Assembly: GCF_020010905.1 (NCBI RefSeq)
Contig: NZ_JAGJBY010000001.1
Span: 4,856,001-4,920,000, forward strand
DNA: 64,000 nt
Direction: 5' to 3'
Source of the DNA: Streptomyces acidiscabies
GTDB lineage: Bacteria > Actinomycetota > Actinomycetes > Streptomycetales > Streptomycetaceae
Shown: piece by piece, positions 1 to 7,885 of the stretch
Position numbering within the stretch: the stretch's first letter is position 1
How the letters are laid out: every line of letters starts with the position of its first letter
Notes under the pieces: model-generated
Seen by the model: only the letters and a program-made list of their open reading frames with translations
Databases searched by the model: none
Told to the model about the DNA's origin: nothing
Position numbers and translations under genes: made by a program

Positions 1-2567
1 GCGCCCCAGTCGCGCTCGCCGACGTGCAGGTAGCGGTGCGCGCAGATCTCGAACTTGGCTGCGTCCCAGGTGGTGTTGGTGTGCGTGGGGCGCTCGACGT
101 GACCGAAGGGGATCTCGGCGGTCGAGTGCGCGGCGCGGACGTCCAGCGGGAACGCGGCCTTGAGGACCTTCTCCCGCTCGTGCCAGTCGACGACCGTGTC
201 GACCGACAGGCGGCGTGAACCGGCGGGCAGGGTCAGCGTCTGCTCGATCCGCGAGTCGCCGAACACGCGGACCACGTGGACGCCGTCCTCGGTCGCCGTG
301 ACCGACTCGGCCTCGGTGAGGTCGCGGACGGTGTTGCGGTAGAAGACGTCCAGGTCCCAGGCGTCCCACTGGTTCGGGAAGTCCTGGTGGAGCTGGAGGA
401 GGTTGCCGACAGTACCGGGGGCGAGGGCCTCGCGGTCGGCTTCGAGGTCGTAGGCGGAGGTGACGAGGCCGCGGGAGTCGATGGTGACGCGGACGATGCC
501 GTTGTCGAGGACGAAGGTCGGATTATCGGACCGCACTTCACCGGACCCGGCCACCGACCCCGGCTGTGGTGCCACCGGCGCCTCCGGCCGCCCCTCCCGA
601 ACCACCGCCCCGAACGCCGCCACCCCACCCCGCGCATGCGGAGCCGCATTGAAGACGACCGTCCCCTCCCCTTCCCCGGCCAGCGCCCCCAGCGCCACCC
701 CGATCACCCCGTTCAGCTCCCCCGCGACCCGCGCGTACGTCTCCTCCGCCTCCCGGTGCACCCATGCGATCGACGTCCCCGGCAGGATGTCGTGGAACTG
801 ATGCAGCAGCACCGTCTTCCACAGTCGGTCCAACTCCTCGTACGGATACGGCGTCCCCTCCCGCACCGCCGCCGTCGCCGCCCACAACTCGGCCTCACGC
901 AACAGGTGTTCGCTGCGCCGGTTCCCCTGCTTCGTGGCCAACTGGCTGGTGAGCGTGCCCCGGTGGAACTCCAGGTACAGCTCGCCGGACCAGACGGGGG
1001 CGCCCCCGTTCGCCTCGTACTCGGCGTGCGCCTTGCGGAAGAACTCCAGCGGGCCGTCCATCTCGACGCGCGGCGCGCCCTCCAGGTCCTTCATGCGCTC
1101 GGCGCGGGACAGCATCTCCCGGGTGGGACCGCCGCCGCCGTCGCCGTAGCCGAAGGGGATCAGGGAGTGGTTGGCGCGCGCCTTGTCCTGGAAGTTCCGG
1201 ACGCTGTGGGCGACTTGGGCGCCGGAGAGGTCGCCGTTGTAGGAGTCGACCGGCGGGAAGTGGCTGAAGATACGGGTGCCGTCGATGCCCTCCCACCAGA
1301 ACGTGTGGTGCGGGAACTTGTTCGTCGTGTTCCACGAGATCTTCTGCGTGAGGAACCACTTCACCCCGGCCAGCTTCATGATCTGGGGGAGGGCCGCGTT
1401 GTAGCCGAAGGTGTCCGGCAGCCACATGTCCTCGGTCTCGACGCCGAACTCGTCGAGATAGAACCGCTTTCCGTGCACGAACTGCCGCACCAGCGCCTCG
1501 CCGCCGCTGATGTTGGTGTCCGGCTCCACCCAGAGGCTGCCGGTCGGCAGGAACTGCCCGGTCTTCGCCTTCTCCTGGGCGCGCGCGTACACCTCGGGCC
1601 GGTGCTCCTTGAGCCAGGCGAGCTGCTGGGCCTGGGACATGACGAACTTGAACTCGGGGTGGTCGTCCATGAGTTGAGTGACGTTGGAGACCGTGCGGGC
1701 CACCTTGCGGACCGTCTCGCGCAGCGGCCACAGCCACGCCGTGTCGATGTGCGCGTGGCCGACGGCGGTGACGCGGTGGGCGCCCGCGTGCGCGGGGGAG
1801 TCCAAAGCCGGTCGGAGGGCTTCCCGGGCCTTCGGAGCCGTACCGCTGATGTCCCGCAAGTCGATGGCGTCCAGGGCGAGTTCGACCGCGCGCAGGATCT
1901 GCCAGCGGCGCGGGTCGGCCGGGGAGAGCTCGTGCATGAGCTGGCCGAGGACGTCCAAGTCCTGCGTGAGTTCGTGGACTTCGCGGTCGACGACGGCCAG
2001 GTCCATGCGGCGCAGGCGGTAGACCGGGGCGCCCGGGTCGGCCGCCGGGTCGCCGAGCCAGGGGGCCGGGCCGCCGACCGTGACCGGGGTGAACGTCACC
2101 TGGTCCTGGCCGGTGTGCATGACGACCGGGTTGGCGGCGGCCTCGATGAAGACCGTGAACTCCTCGCCGCCTTCCGCCTGTTCGGTGACCGGGAGCCAGG
2201 TGTTGCGCGGGTTGAGGGCCTTCACGGCGGTGCCGTCGGCGCGGTAGACGAGGCCCTCGGCGGAGAAGCCGGCCGAGTGCGTGCCGAACCCGAGGTCGAG
2301 CACCGCCTCCACCGGCAGGCCCGCCCACTCGGCCGGTACGGTCCCGGTCACCTTGAACCAACTCGTCGTCCAGGCGGGTCCCCACGGGTCGCCGACCTTC
2401 ACCGGACGGAAGGGCGCGGCCAACCCCTCGCCGACCGGCACCGGTTCACCCGGCACATCCCACGCCTCGACCGAGAGGGGTACCGCTCTGGCGTGGACGG
2501 CGGGCCGGATGCGTTCCTCCAGCACCCGGCGCAGCCGCTGTTCGGTGACGTCACGGTCGTTGTGCAT
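1..2567 (-). CDS. Alpha-mannosidase, glycoside hydrolase family 38 (3' end outside window)
   Basis: Retaining exo-alpha-mannosidase that removes terminal mannose from imported oligosaccharides. 855 residues are visible and the C-terminus is cut by the window edge; the family is usually about 1000 residues. After an N-terminal domain of about 260 residues comes the GH38 catalytic domain, with the zinc-binding HIDTAWLWPLRET (about 273-285) and the nucleophile aspartate in MWLPDTFGYN (about 386). The C-terminal beta domain starts near NPTFVLDNGIVRV. There is no signal peptide, so the enzyme is cytoplasmic. The ATG at 2567 has GGAG six bases upstream. It is the last gene of the sugar ABC operon, 65 bases after the permease, which suggests that the transporter brings in mannosides. 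Family assignment is secure; the exact linkage specificity is not readable. Confidence 0.93.
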   Translation of the reverse strand, partial: MHNDRDVTEQRLRRVLEERIRPAVHARAVPLSVEAWDVPGEPVPVGEGLAAPFRPVKVGDPWGPAWTTSWFKVTGTVPAEWAGLPVEAVLDLGFGTHSAGFSAEGLVYRADGTAVKALNPRNTWLPVTEQAEGGEEFTVFIEAAANPVVMHTGQDQVTFTPVTVGGPAPWLGDPAADPGAPVYRLRRMDLAVVDREVHELTQDLDVLGQLMHELSPADPRRWQILRAVELALDAIDLRDISGTAPKAREALRPALDSPAHAGAHRVTAVGHAHIDTAWLWPLRETVRKVARTVSNVTQLMDDHPEFKFVMSQAQQLAWLKEHRPEVYARAQEKAKTGQFLPTGSLWVEPDTNISGGEALVRQFVHGKRFYLDEFGVETEDMWLPDTFGYNAALPQIMKLAGVKWFLTQKISWNTTNKFPHHTFWWEGIDGTRIFSHFPPVDSYNGDLSGAQVAHSVRNFQDKARANHSLIPFGYGDGGGGPTREMLSRAERMKDLEGAPRVEMDGPLEFFRKAHAEYEANGGAPVWSGELYLEFHRGTLTSQLATKQGNRRSEHLLREAELWAATAAVREGTPYPYEELDRLWKTVLLHQFHDILPGTSIAWVHREAEETYARVAGELNGVIGVALGALAGEGEGTVVFNAAPHARGGVAAFGAVVREGRPEAPVAPQPGSVAGSGEVRSDNPTFVLDNGIVRVTIDSRGLVTSAYDLEADREALAPGTVGNLLQLHQDFPNQWDAWDLDVFYRNTVRDLTEAESVTATEDGVHVVRVFGDSRIEQTLTLPAGSRRLSVDTVVDWHEREKVLKAAFPLDVRAAHSTAEIPFGHVERPTHTNTTWDAAKFEICAHRYLHVGERDWG

Positions 2568-2632
2568 GTGGATCTCCGTCGCAAGAAGTGGGGGGGCGGC
2601 CTGAGCCGAAAACCTGTGAAGCCGGAGGGAGT

Positions 2633-3523
2633 TCAGCCCTTGAGCGCGCCGCCGAGCGCGAACCCGCCGCCCAGCTTGCGGGCCAGCAGCAGATACAACA
2701 TCACGACCGGCAGCGAGTAGATGATCGAGAACGCCGACAACTGCCCGTACTGCGTCTGGTCATGAGCGCTGAGGAACGTGAACACGCTGACGGACGCGGG
2801 GAGTTTCTCCGGCGACAGCAGCAGGATGAAGGGGACGAAGAAGTTCCCCCACATGCCGATGAACGTGAAGATGGTGACCACGACGACCCCGGGCCGCATC
2901 AGCGGCAGCACCACCCGCCACAGCACCTGCATCGTGTTCGCGCCGTCGATCCTGGCCGCCTCCTCCAGGACGATCGGCACGCCGTCCATGAAGTTCTTCA
3001 TCAGCCAGATCCCGAACGGCAGCGAGGACGCGGCCAGGAACAGCGTCGTCCCCGGCATCGAGTCGATCAGGTTGACCTGCACGAACATGCTGTAGACGGG
3101 GATCATCACGGCGGTGATGGGCAGCCCCGTCGAGAACAGGATCGTGTACAGGAACGGTCGCCGCACCCGCGACCGGTACCGCGAGAGCGGGTACGCGCAC
3201 AGGATCGACGCCGCGACCGTGATCGCCGTACCGAAACCGCACAGCAGAAGGCTGTTGAGCATCGGGCGGAAGGTCGTGTCGACGTTGAGGACCGCGTCGA
3301 AGTTGTCCAGCGTGAGGGAGCCGGGGAGCTTTAGCTGGAAGGTGTTGAGGTCGCTGACGGAGGCGAGGAGCATCCACAGCAGCGGCAGGACGTACAGGAC
3401 CGACACCGCGAGCAGGACGACGTTCACCGACAGCTTGCCGAGCTTGAAGCGCCGTCGGGGCGAACTCCTGACAGCAGGAGCCTTGTTGACGGTCGCGGCG
3501 GGCGGAGTGGCGAGGGCGGCCAT
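2633..3523 (-). CDS. Carbohydrate ABC transporter permease (MalG/CUT1 type)
   Basis: Inner-membrane permease subunit of a CUT1 sugar importer, 296 residues. A basic cytoplasmic N-terminus is followed by about six membrane segments, starting with VVLLAVSVLYVLPLLWML. The coupling loop that docks on the ATPase is visible as EEAARIDGANTMQVLWRVVLPLMRPG, with the EAA...G signature. The ATG at 3523 overlaps the stop of the preceding permease by one base (TGATG), and GGAGG lies inside that gene, so the two are translationally coupled. No ATP-binding subunit is encoded nearby, as is usual for Streptomyces CUT1 systems that share an MsiK-type ATPase. Confidence 0.94.
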   Translation of the reverse strand: MAALATPPAATVNKAPAVRSSPRRRFKLGKLSVNVVLLAVSVLYVLPLLWMLLASVSDLNTFQLKLPGSLTLDNFDAVLNVDTTFRPMLNSLLLCGFGTAITVAASILCAYPLSRYRSRVRRPFLYTILFSTGLPITAVMIPVYSMFVQVNLIDSMPGTTLFLAASSLPFGIWLMKNFMDGVPIVLEEAARIDGANTMQVLWRVVLPLMRPGVVVVTIFTFIGMWGNFFVPFILLLSPEKLPASVSVFTFLSAHDQTQYGQLSAFSIIYSLPVVMLYLLLARKLGGGFALGGALKG

Positions 3524-4446
3524 CAGTCGTCCTCCATCTTGAGCAGGCGGATGTACACGATCGAGAACAGCGCGCCGACCACGAGCAGCACCAGCGCGAT
3601 CGCCGTGCCGTAGCCGATCAGGCTGTTCTGGAAGGCCTGTTGGTACATGAAGATCGGCAGCGTCTCGCTCTTGTTGCCGGGACCGCCGCGCGTCATCGTG
3701 TAAATGAGCCCGAAGACCGACAGGGTCTGGAGGGTGATCAGCATCAGGTTCGTCAGGATCGTCGGCCTGATCACCGGAAGGGTCACCCGCCACAGCCGCT
3801 GCCAGGCGTTCGCGCCGTCCATCTCGGCGGCCTCGGTGAGTTCGGCCGGTACGTCGTTGATGGCGGCGGTGAACACCATCAGCGAGAAGGCCGTACCGCG
3901 CCACACGTTGGCCAGACACACCGCCAGGATCGGCATCGTGTACAGCCAGTTCTGCGTGGGCAGGCCGATCGCGTCGAGCAGCGAGTTCAGCGAGCCCTGG
4001 TCGAAGAAGAAGGCGTACATCAGGTACCCGGCGACGACCTCGGGCAGCACCCAGGCCGCGATCACGACGCCACTGATCAGGGAACGGACCGGCTTGCTGG
4101 CCTTCTGCATCATCAGCGCGAGCGCGAGGCCCAGCGTGTTCTGCCCGACCACGGCCGAGCCGACGACGAACACGAGCGTCAGCTTCACGGCGTTGAGGAA
4201 GTCGTCGTCCTTGAACGCGCGGGTGAAGTTGTCGAAACCGACGAAGTCCGTGCCGGACGTGCCGGTCAACTGCATGTCCGTGAAGGCGTAGTAGACGCAG
4301 TACGCGATCGGACCGGCGAGGAACACGGCGAGCAGGATCACCGCAGGGACGGTCGGCAGCCCGCGCAGCAGCGAGCGGACGACGGGCGAGGGGGCGGCCC
4401 CGCGAGAGCGCTTCTCGCGGGGCGCCAGGGGGGAGACGGCGGTCAC
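3523..4446 (-). CDS. Carbohydrate ABC transporter permease (MalF/CUT1 type)
   Basis: Partner permease of the sugar importer, 307 residues. An arginine-rich N-terminus precedes the first membrane segment (VPAVILLAVFLAGPIAYCVY), followed by about five more. The ATPase-coupling loop reads LTEAAEMDGANAWQRLWRVTLP. The GTG start at 4446 overlaps the stop of the binding-protein gene by four bases (GTGA), which fixes the start. The C-terminus LLKMEDD ends in the TGATG junction with the second permease. The tight junctions show that the three transporter genes are one translation unit. Confidence 0.94.
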   Translation of the reverse strand: MTAVSPLAPREKRSRGAAPSPVVRSLLRGLPTVPAVILLAVFLAGPIAYCVYYAFTDMQLTGTSGTDFVGFDNFTRAFKDDDFLNAVKLTLVFVVGSAVVGQNTLGLALALMMQKASKPVRSLISGVVIAAWVLPEVVAGYLMYAFFFDQGSLNSLLDAIGLPTQNWLYTMPILAVCLANVWRGTAFSLMVFTAAINDVPAELTEAAEMDGANAWQRLWRVTLPVIRPTILTNLMLITLQTLSVFGLIYTMTRGGPGNKSETLPIFMYQQAFQNSLIGYGTAIALVLLVVGALFSIVYIRLLKMEDD

Positions 4447-5822
4447 TTGGTGCCCTCGACCGTGTGGTCACCGCCGACCGCCGACTTGACATCGTTGTCG
4501 TACGTGGCTGCGGCCTTGTCGGCGGACGCCTGTCCCGTCGTCACCGACTCCATCGCCTTCTGGATCGCCGTCGAGACCTGGTTGTACTCGGGCAGACCGG
4601 GGCGGTAGTGGGTGTCGGCGACCAGTCCGGTGAAGAACTTGTTGGTCGGGACGGCCTTCAGGTACTCGGGGTCGGCGGCGACGTCGTTGCGCACGGCGAT
4701 CGTCGCGTTGAGGACGTTCCACTTCGTGGAGTTGGCCTTCGTCTGGAGCGTCCCGGAGAGGAACTTCCAGGCGAGGTCGGCGTTCTTGGCCTTCGCCGGG
4801 ATCGACCAGGCCCAGCCGCCGGACATGCTGGTCGCGCCGGGCGCCTGGCCGTTCTGGGTCGGCATCGCGGCCGTCCCCATCACCGAGTTCCACTCCTTCC
4901 ACGGCGTCGGGCTCGTCGTCCCCCAGTTGTTCGGCATCCACGAGCCGTCGATGTCGATCGCGAGCTTGCCCTGGGGGATGAGTTCCGTGCCGACCGTGGT
5001 GCCGAAGTTGGCGCCGAGCGCCTGCTCCTTGGCCGGGCCGAGGCCGTCGTTGTAGACGGTGTGCACGAAGTCGAGGGAGTCCTTGAAGCCCTGGCTGCCG
5101 ACGACCCACTTCTTCTGTGCCCCGTCGTACAGCGAGTTCCCGGCGGCCTGCGTGCCGTACAGGAGCATCTCGAAGCCCTGCATCGAGGACGCCTCGCCGC
5201 CCGCCTGGCCGGTGTAGAGGTTGAGCGGGGTGACGCCGGGGAGCTTCGCCTTGATCGTGCGCGCGGCCGTCAGGACGTCGGCCCAGGTCTTCGGCTGCCA
5301 CGGGACGGCGATGCCGGCCTTCTGGAAGAGCTGCTTGTTGTACCAGATGCCGCGCGTGTCGGTGTTGTCCGGGACGCCGTACACCTTGCCGTCGGCGGCG
5401 CCCGTGACCGCGCCCTTCGCCGCCGCCGCGTACTGGGACCAGTCGGCCCACTGCGCGGTGTAGGTGTCGAGGGGCTTGAGGTAGCCGCCCGCGATGTCGG
5501 AGTTGATCAGCGCGGTGTCCTCGTAGATGAGGTCCGGAGCGGTCGAGGGGGACCGCATCATGAGCTGGATCTTCGTGTAGTAGTCGTTCTCGGAGGCGGT
5601 GACCGGGACCAGCTGGACCTTGGTGCCGGGGTTGGCGGCCTGGAACTCCTTCACGGCGGAGGCGAGGAAGTTCGCCTGGAGCTTGACCGTGCTGTTCAGG
5701 TTCTGCCAGTAGACGACCTTGACGGTCTTGGACGAGCTGCCTGACGAACCCGAACCACAGGCGGTGACAGCCAGTGCGGTGGCGGCGGTGAACGCCGCGG
5801 CGGTGACGATTCTCGTGCGCAC
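4443..5822 (-). CDS. Extracellular solute-binding lipoprotein of the sugar ABC importer
   Basis: Family 1 sugar-binding protein, 459 residues, tethered to the outer face of the membrane. The signal peptide ends in a lipobox (LAVTAC, lipidated Cys22) followed by a Gly/Ser linker. The mature part starts VKVVYWQNLN and has the pattern of CUT1 binding proteins, including GVPDNTDTRGIWYNKQLF and GGWAWSIPAKAKN. It starts with GTG at 5822, with GGAGGA six bases upstream. It is the first gene of the operon binding protein-permease-permease-mannosidase, and its promoter carries the putative ROK operator. The ligand is inferred to be a mannose-containing oligosaccharide only from the downstream GH38 gene. 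Confidence 0.93.
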   Translation of the reverse strand: MRTRIVTAAAFTAATALAVTACGSGSSGSSSKTVKVVYWQNLNSTVKLQANFLASAVKEFQAANPGTKVQLVPVTASENDYYTKIQLMMRSPSTAPDLIYEDTALINSDIAGGYLKPLDTYTAQWADWSQYAAAAKGAVTGAADGKVYGVPDNTDTRGIWYNKQLFQKAGIAVPWQPKTWADVLTAARTIKAKLPGVTPLNLYTGQAGGEASSMQGFEMLLYGTQAAGNSLYDGAQKKWVVGSQGFKDSLDFVHTVYNDGLGPAKEQALGANFGTTVGTELIPQGKLAIDIDGSWMPNNWGTTSPTPWKEWNSVMGTAAMPTQNGQAPGATSMSGGWAWSIPAKAKNADLAWKFLSGTLQTKANSTKWNVLNATIAVRNDVAADPEYLKAVPTNKFFTGLVADTHYRPGLPEYNQVSTAIQKAMESVTTGQASADKAAATYDNDVKSAVGGDHTVEGTK

Positions 5823-5965
5823 AGTGGTTCCTCCGGAGCGCGAAACCTGGGGAATGACGAGATGTTCTACGGCTCTTTCCGGCCACAGGGGCGAGTGGGT
5901 GCGCCGCTCTGACCTGGCCTCGGCGCCACATCACCCGGACCATGCGACCGGATTTGATGGGCGTC

Positions 5966-5994
5966 AGCTAAATCCAATTGATGGATTAAGTCAA
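5966..5994 (-). promoter_or_regulatory. Promoter of the sugar operon with embedded inverted repeat
   Basis: Read on the minus strand there is TTGACT (5989-5994), a 17-base spacer and TTAGCT (5966-5971). The spacer contains a perfect inverted repeat AATCCA-ATTGA-TGGATT (5971-5987). A protein bound there would block RNA polymerase. The divergent ROK gene is the likely binder; that is inference. The local sequence is clearly A+T-richer than its surroundings. Confidence 0.6.
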
Positions 5995-6065
5995 TGCTTC
6001 CGGTGTGTAAACTTTCGGCCTGCGGCGCGCTCTGGGGGAGCGGCCGGCCGAGGTGAGGGGTCCAG

Positions 6066-7376
6066 GTGGTACGGGTGACGCAGCAGACGCGGGCACAGAG
6101 TGTGACGGACGGGGCGGGCGTGCCCCAGGGGAGTCCGGTGTCGACGCCGAGCGGGACGAACCTGCCGCGCGTCGGTGGCTACAACCAGGCGGTCGTCCTC
6201 GACGCCGTCCGTACGGGCGGGGAGATCAGCCGCGTCGAGCTCGCCGCGCTGACCGGCCTCACCAACCAGACCGTCTCCAACGTCGTCCGCAAGCTCCTCG
6301 ACGCCGGGCTCGTCGTCGAGTCCGGGCAGGCGCCGTCCAACGGGGGCAAACGGCGTACGTTGCTGTCGCTGCGGGCGGACGGGGCGTACGCGGTCGGTGT
6401 GCACCTCGATCCGGACGTCGCCGTCATCGTCGTCGTCGATCTCGCGGGGCAGGTCGTGGGGAGCAGGCGGCTCAGACTCACCGACCCCGGGGACCCGGCC
6501 GGCATCGTGGACCGGGTGTCCCGCGCCGCCCTACGGCTCGTCGAGCGCTCCGGCGTCGACCGCGAGCGGCTCCTCGGGCTCGGCATCGCGGCGCCCGGGC
6601 CCCTCGACGGGAGCACCGGGGCCGTCGTCTCGCCGCCCAACTTTCCCGGGTGGGGGCGGGTGCCGCTCACCGAGATGTTCGCGGCGGCCACCGGGCTGCC
6701 GGTCGCCCTCGACAACGACGCGACCGCCGCGGCCATAGGGGAGCGGTGGATCGGGGGCGCCCAGCGGGCCGGGAGCTTCCTCTTCGTCTACCTCGGGACC
6801 GGGATCGGGGCCGGGATCGTCCTCGACAACACCGTGCTGCACGGGGACTCGGGGAACGCGGGGGAGTTCGGGCACATGCCGGTCGAGCCGGGGGACCGGG
6901 TCTGCCAGTGCGGCGCGAACGACTGCCTCGGCCCCTATTGCAGCCCCGCCGCGATCATCGAGGACCTCTTCGAGCGCCACGGCCCCGACACCGCCGCCGG
7001 TCTCGGCCTCATCGGCGGCCCCGACTCCGTCCACCTCGACTGGAAGGCCCTGCGCAAGGCCGCCCGCTCCGGCGACGACGCGGCCCTCGACGTCGTACGG
7101 CGCGCGGCGCGGCGTATCGGACAGGCGGCGCGGGGCGCCACGAGCCTGCTGGACGTGGGGCGGATCGTCCTCGGGGGCGAGGCGCTGCGGGGGATCGAGG
7201 GGCTGATGCGGGAGGAGATCGAGGCGGCGGTCAACCGGACGTCCGTCGCGCGGACGATCCGGGGGATCACGGTCGAGGCGAGCGTGATCGGGGAGACGGT
7301 GGGCGCGGTGGGGGCGGCGTCGCTGGTGCTGCACGGCAACTATGCGCCGGGGTGGCGGATGCTGCGGGAGGCGTGA
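6066..7376 (+). CDS. ROK-family transcriptional regulator
   Basis: NagC/XylR-like repressor of 436 residues, expected to control the divergent mannoside uptake operon. A winged helix (about residues 45-95: ISRVELAALTGLTNQTVSNVVRKLL) is followed by a ROK sugar-kinase-like domain. The ROK zinc site is recognisable as GHMPVEPGDRVCQCGANDC (His plus three Cys), and the GLGIAAPGPLDGSTG and YLGTGIGAGI loops are conserved. Start is GTG at 6066 with GAGG 11-16 bases upstream; a later start would lose the N-terminal linker but not the HTH. Divergence from the operon with the operator between the two genes supports local autoregulated control. Confidence 0.93.
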   Translation: MVRVTQQTRAQSVTDGAGVPQGSPVSTPSGTNLPRVGGYNQAVVLDAVRTGGEISRVELAALTGLTNQTVSNVVRKLLDAGLVVESGQAPSNGGKRRTLLSLRADGAYAVGVHLDPDVAVIVVVDLAGQVVGSRRLRLTDPGDPAGIVDRVSRAALRLVERSGVDRERLLGLGIAAPGPLDGSTGAVVSPPNFPGWGRVPLTEMFAAATGLPVALDNDATAAAIGERWIGGAQRAGSFLFVYLGTGIGAGIVLDNTVLHGDSGNAGEFGHMPVEPGDRVCQCGANDCLGPYCSPAAIIEDLFERHGPDTAAGLGLIGGPDSVHLDWKALRKAARSGDDAALDVVRRAARRIGQAARGATSLLDVGRIVLGGEALRGIEGLMREEIEAAVNRTSVARTIRGITVEASVIGETVGAVGAASLVLHGNYAPGWRMLREA

Positions 7377-7556
7377 GGGGTTCGCGGTTCCCGCCGGGTG
7401 ACGGGGTGTCACAGGCTCTCCCGGCGTGTGGGGGTGACGTAGACATGATCAGGGCGGCGGGCGCGGGCCGTGATCCACCCCGTAGGCTCAGCACCGTATG
7501 CGCCACACCGCCCAGTTGTGTGCTCTGGGCCTACCAGGCAGGAAAACAGACTCGAC

Positions 7557-7748
7557 GTGTTCAGTTACACCCCCATCTTCGACCGCCTCGTCGCCGAGCG
7601 CGGGGACATACCGGCCCAGGTCCGAGCCGAGGCGGAGGGGATACAGCGCGATCTGGCCCGCATCATCCAGGCCCCACCGATCGGCGCGGGTCCGCTCGGG
7701 CGTCGGCCGTACTCTCCCGACGGGGGGTCCGGATCGGCGTTCTTGTGA
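7557..7748 (+). CDS. Small conserved-looking protein of unknown function
   Basis: A 63-residue product that starts with GTG at 7557 (VFSYTPIFDRLVAERGDIPAQ...). The first 40 residues form an evenly charged helical pattern ending RDLARIIQAP, and the rest is Gly/Pro-rich. The composition looks like real protein rather than a G+C shadow, but the ribosome site is weak (AGGAAAA about 12 bases upstream). It stands alone between the ROK gene and the convergent LuxR gene. I do not recognise a domain. No function is proposed. Confidence 0.5.
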   Translation: MFSYTPIFDRLVAERGDIPAQVRAEAEGIQRDLARIIQAPPIGAGPLGRRPYSPDGGSGSAFL

Positions 7749-7885
7749 GGGGGAACGGGGGTTTCGCGGGGGAACGGGGTGTGCCGGGTACGTGACCTGC
7801 CCGTACCCGATGACCAGTACGCGTACGCCGCCGAGCGAGACGGGCCGACGGTGCCCGAACAGTGTCCGTGCGGACCGGTCCGGGA

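Noticed and set aside
276..2720. Very long open frame on the plus strand opposite the alpha-mannosidase
   Set aside because: Arg/Val/Gly-rich shadow translation; the minus strand encodes complete GH38 motifs over the same bases.
4464..5744. Long plus-strand frame opposite the solute-binding protein
   Set aside because: Composition is that of a G+C shadow, while the minus strand has a signal peptide, lipobox and family motifs.
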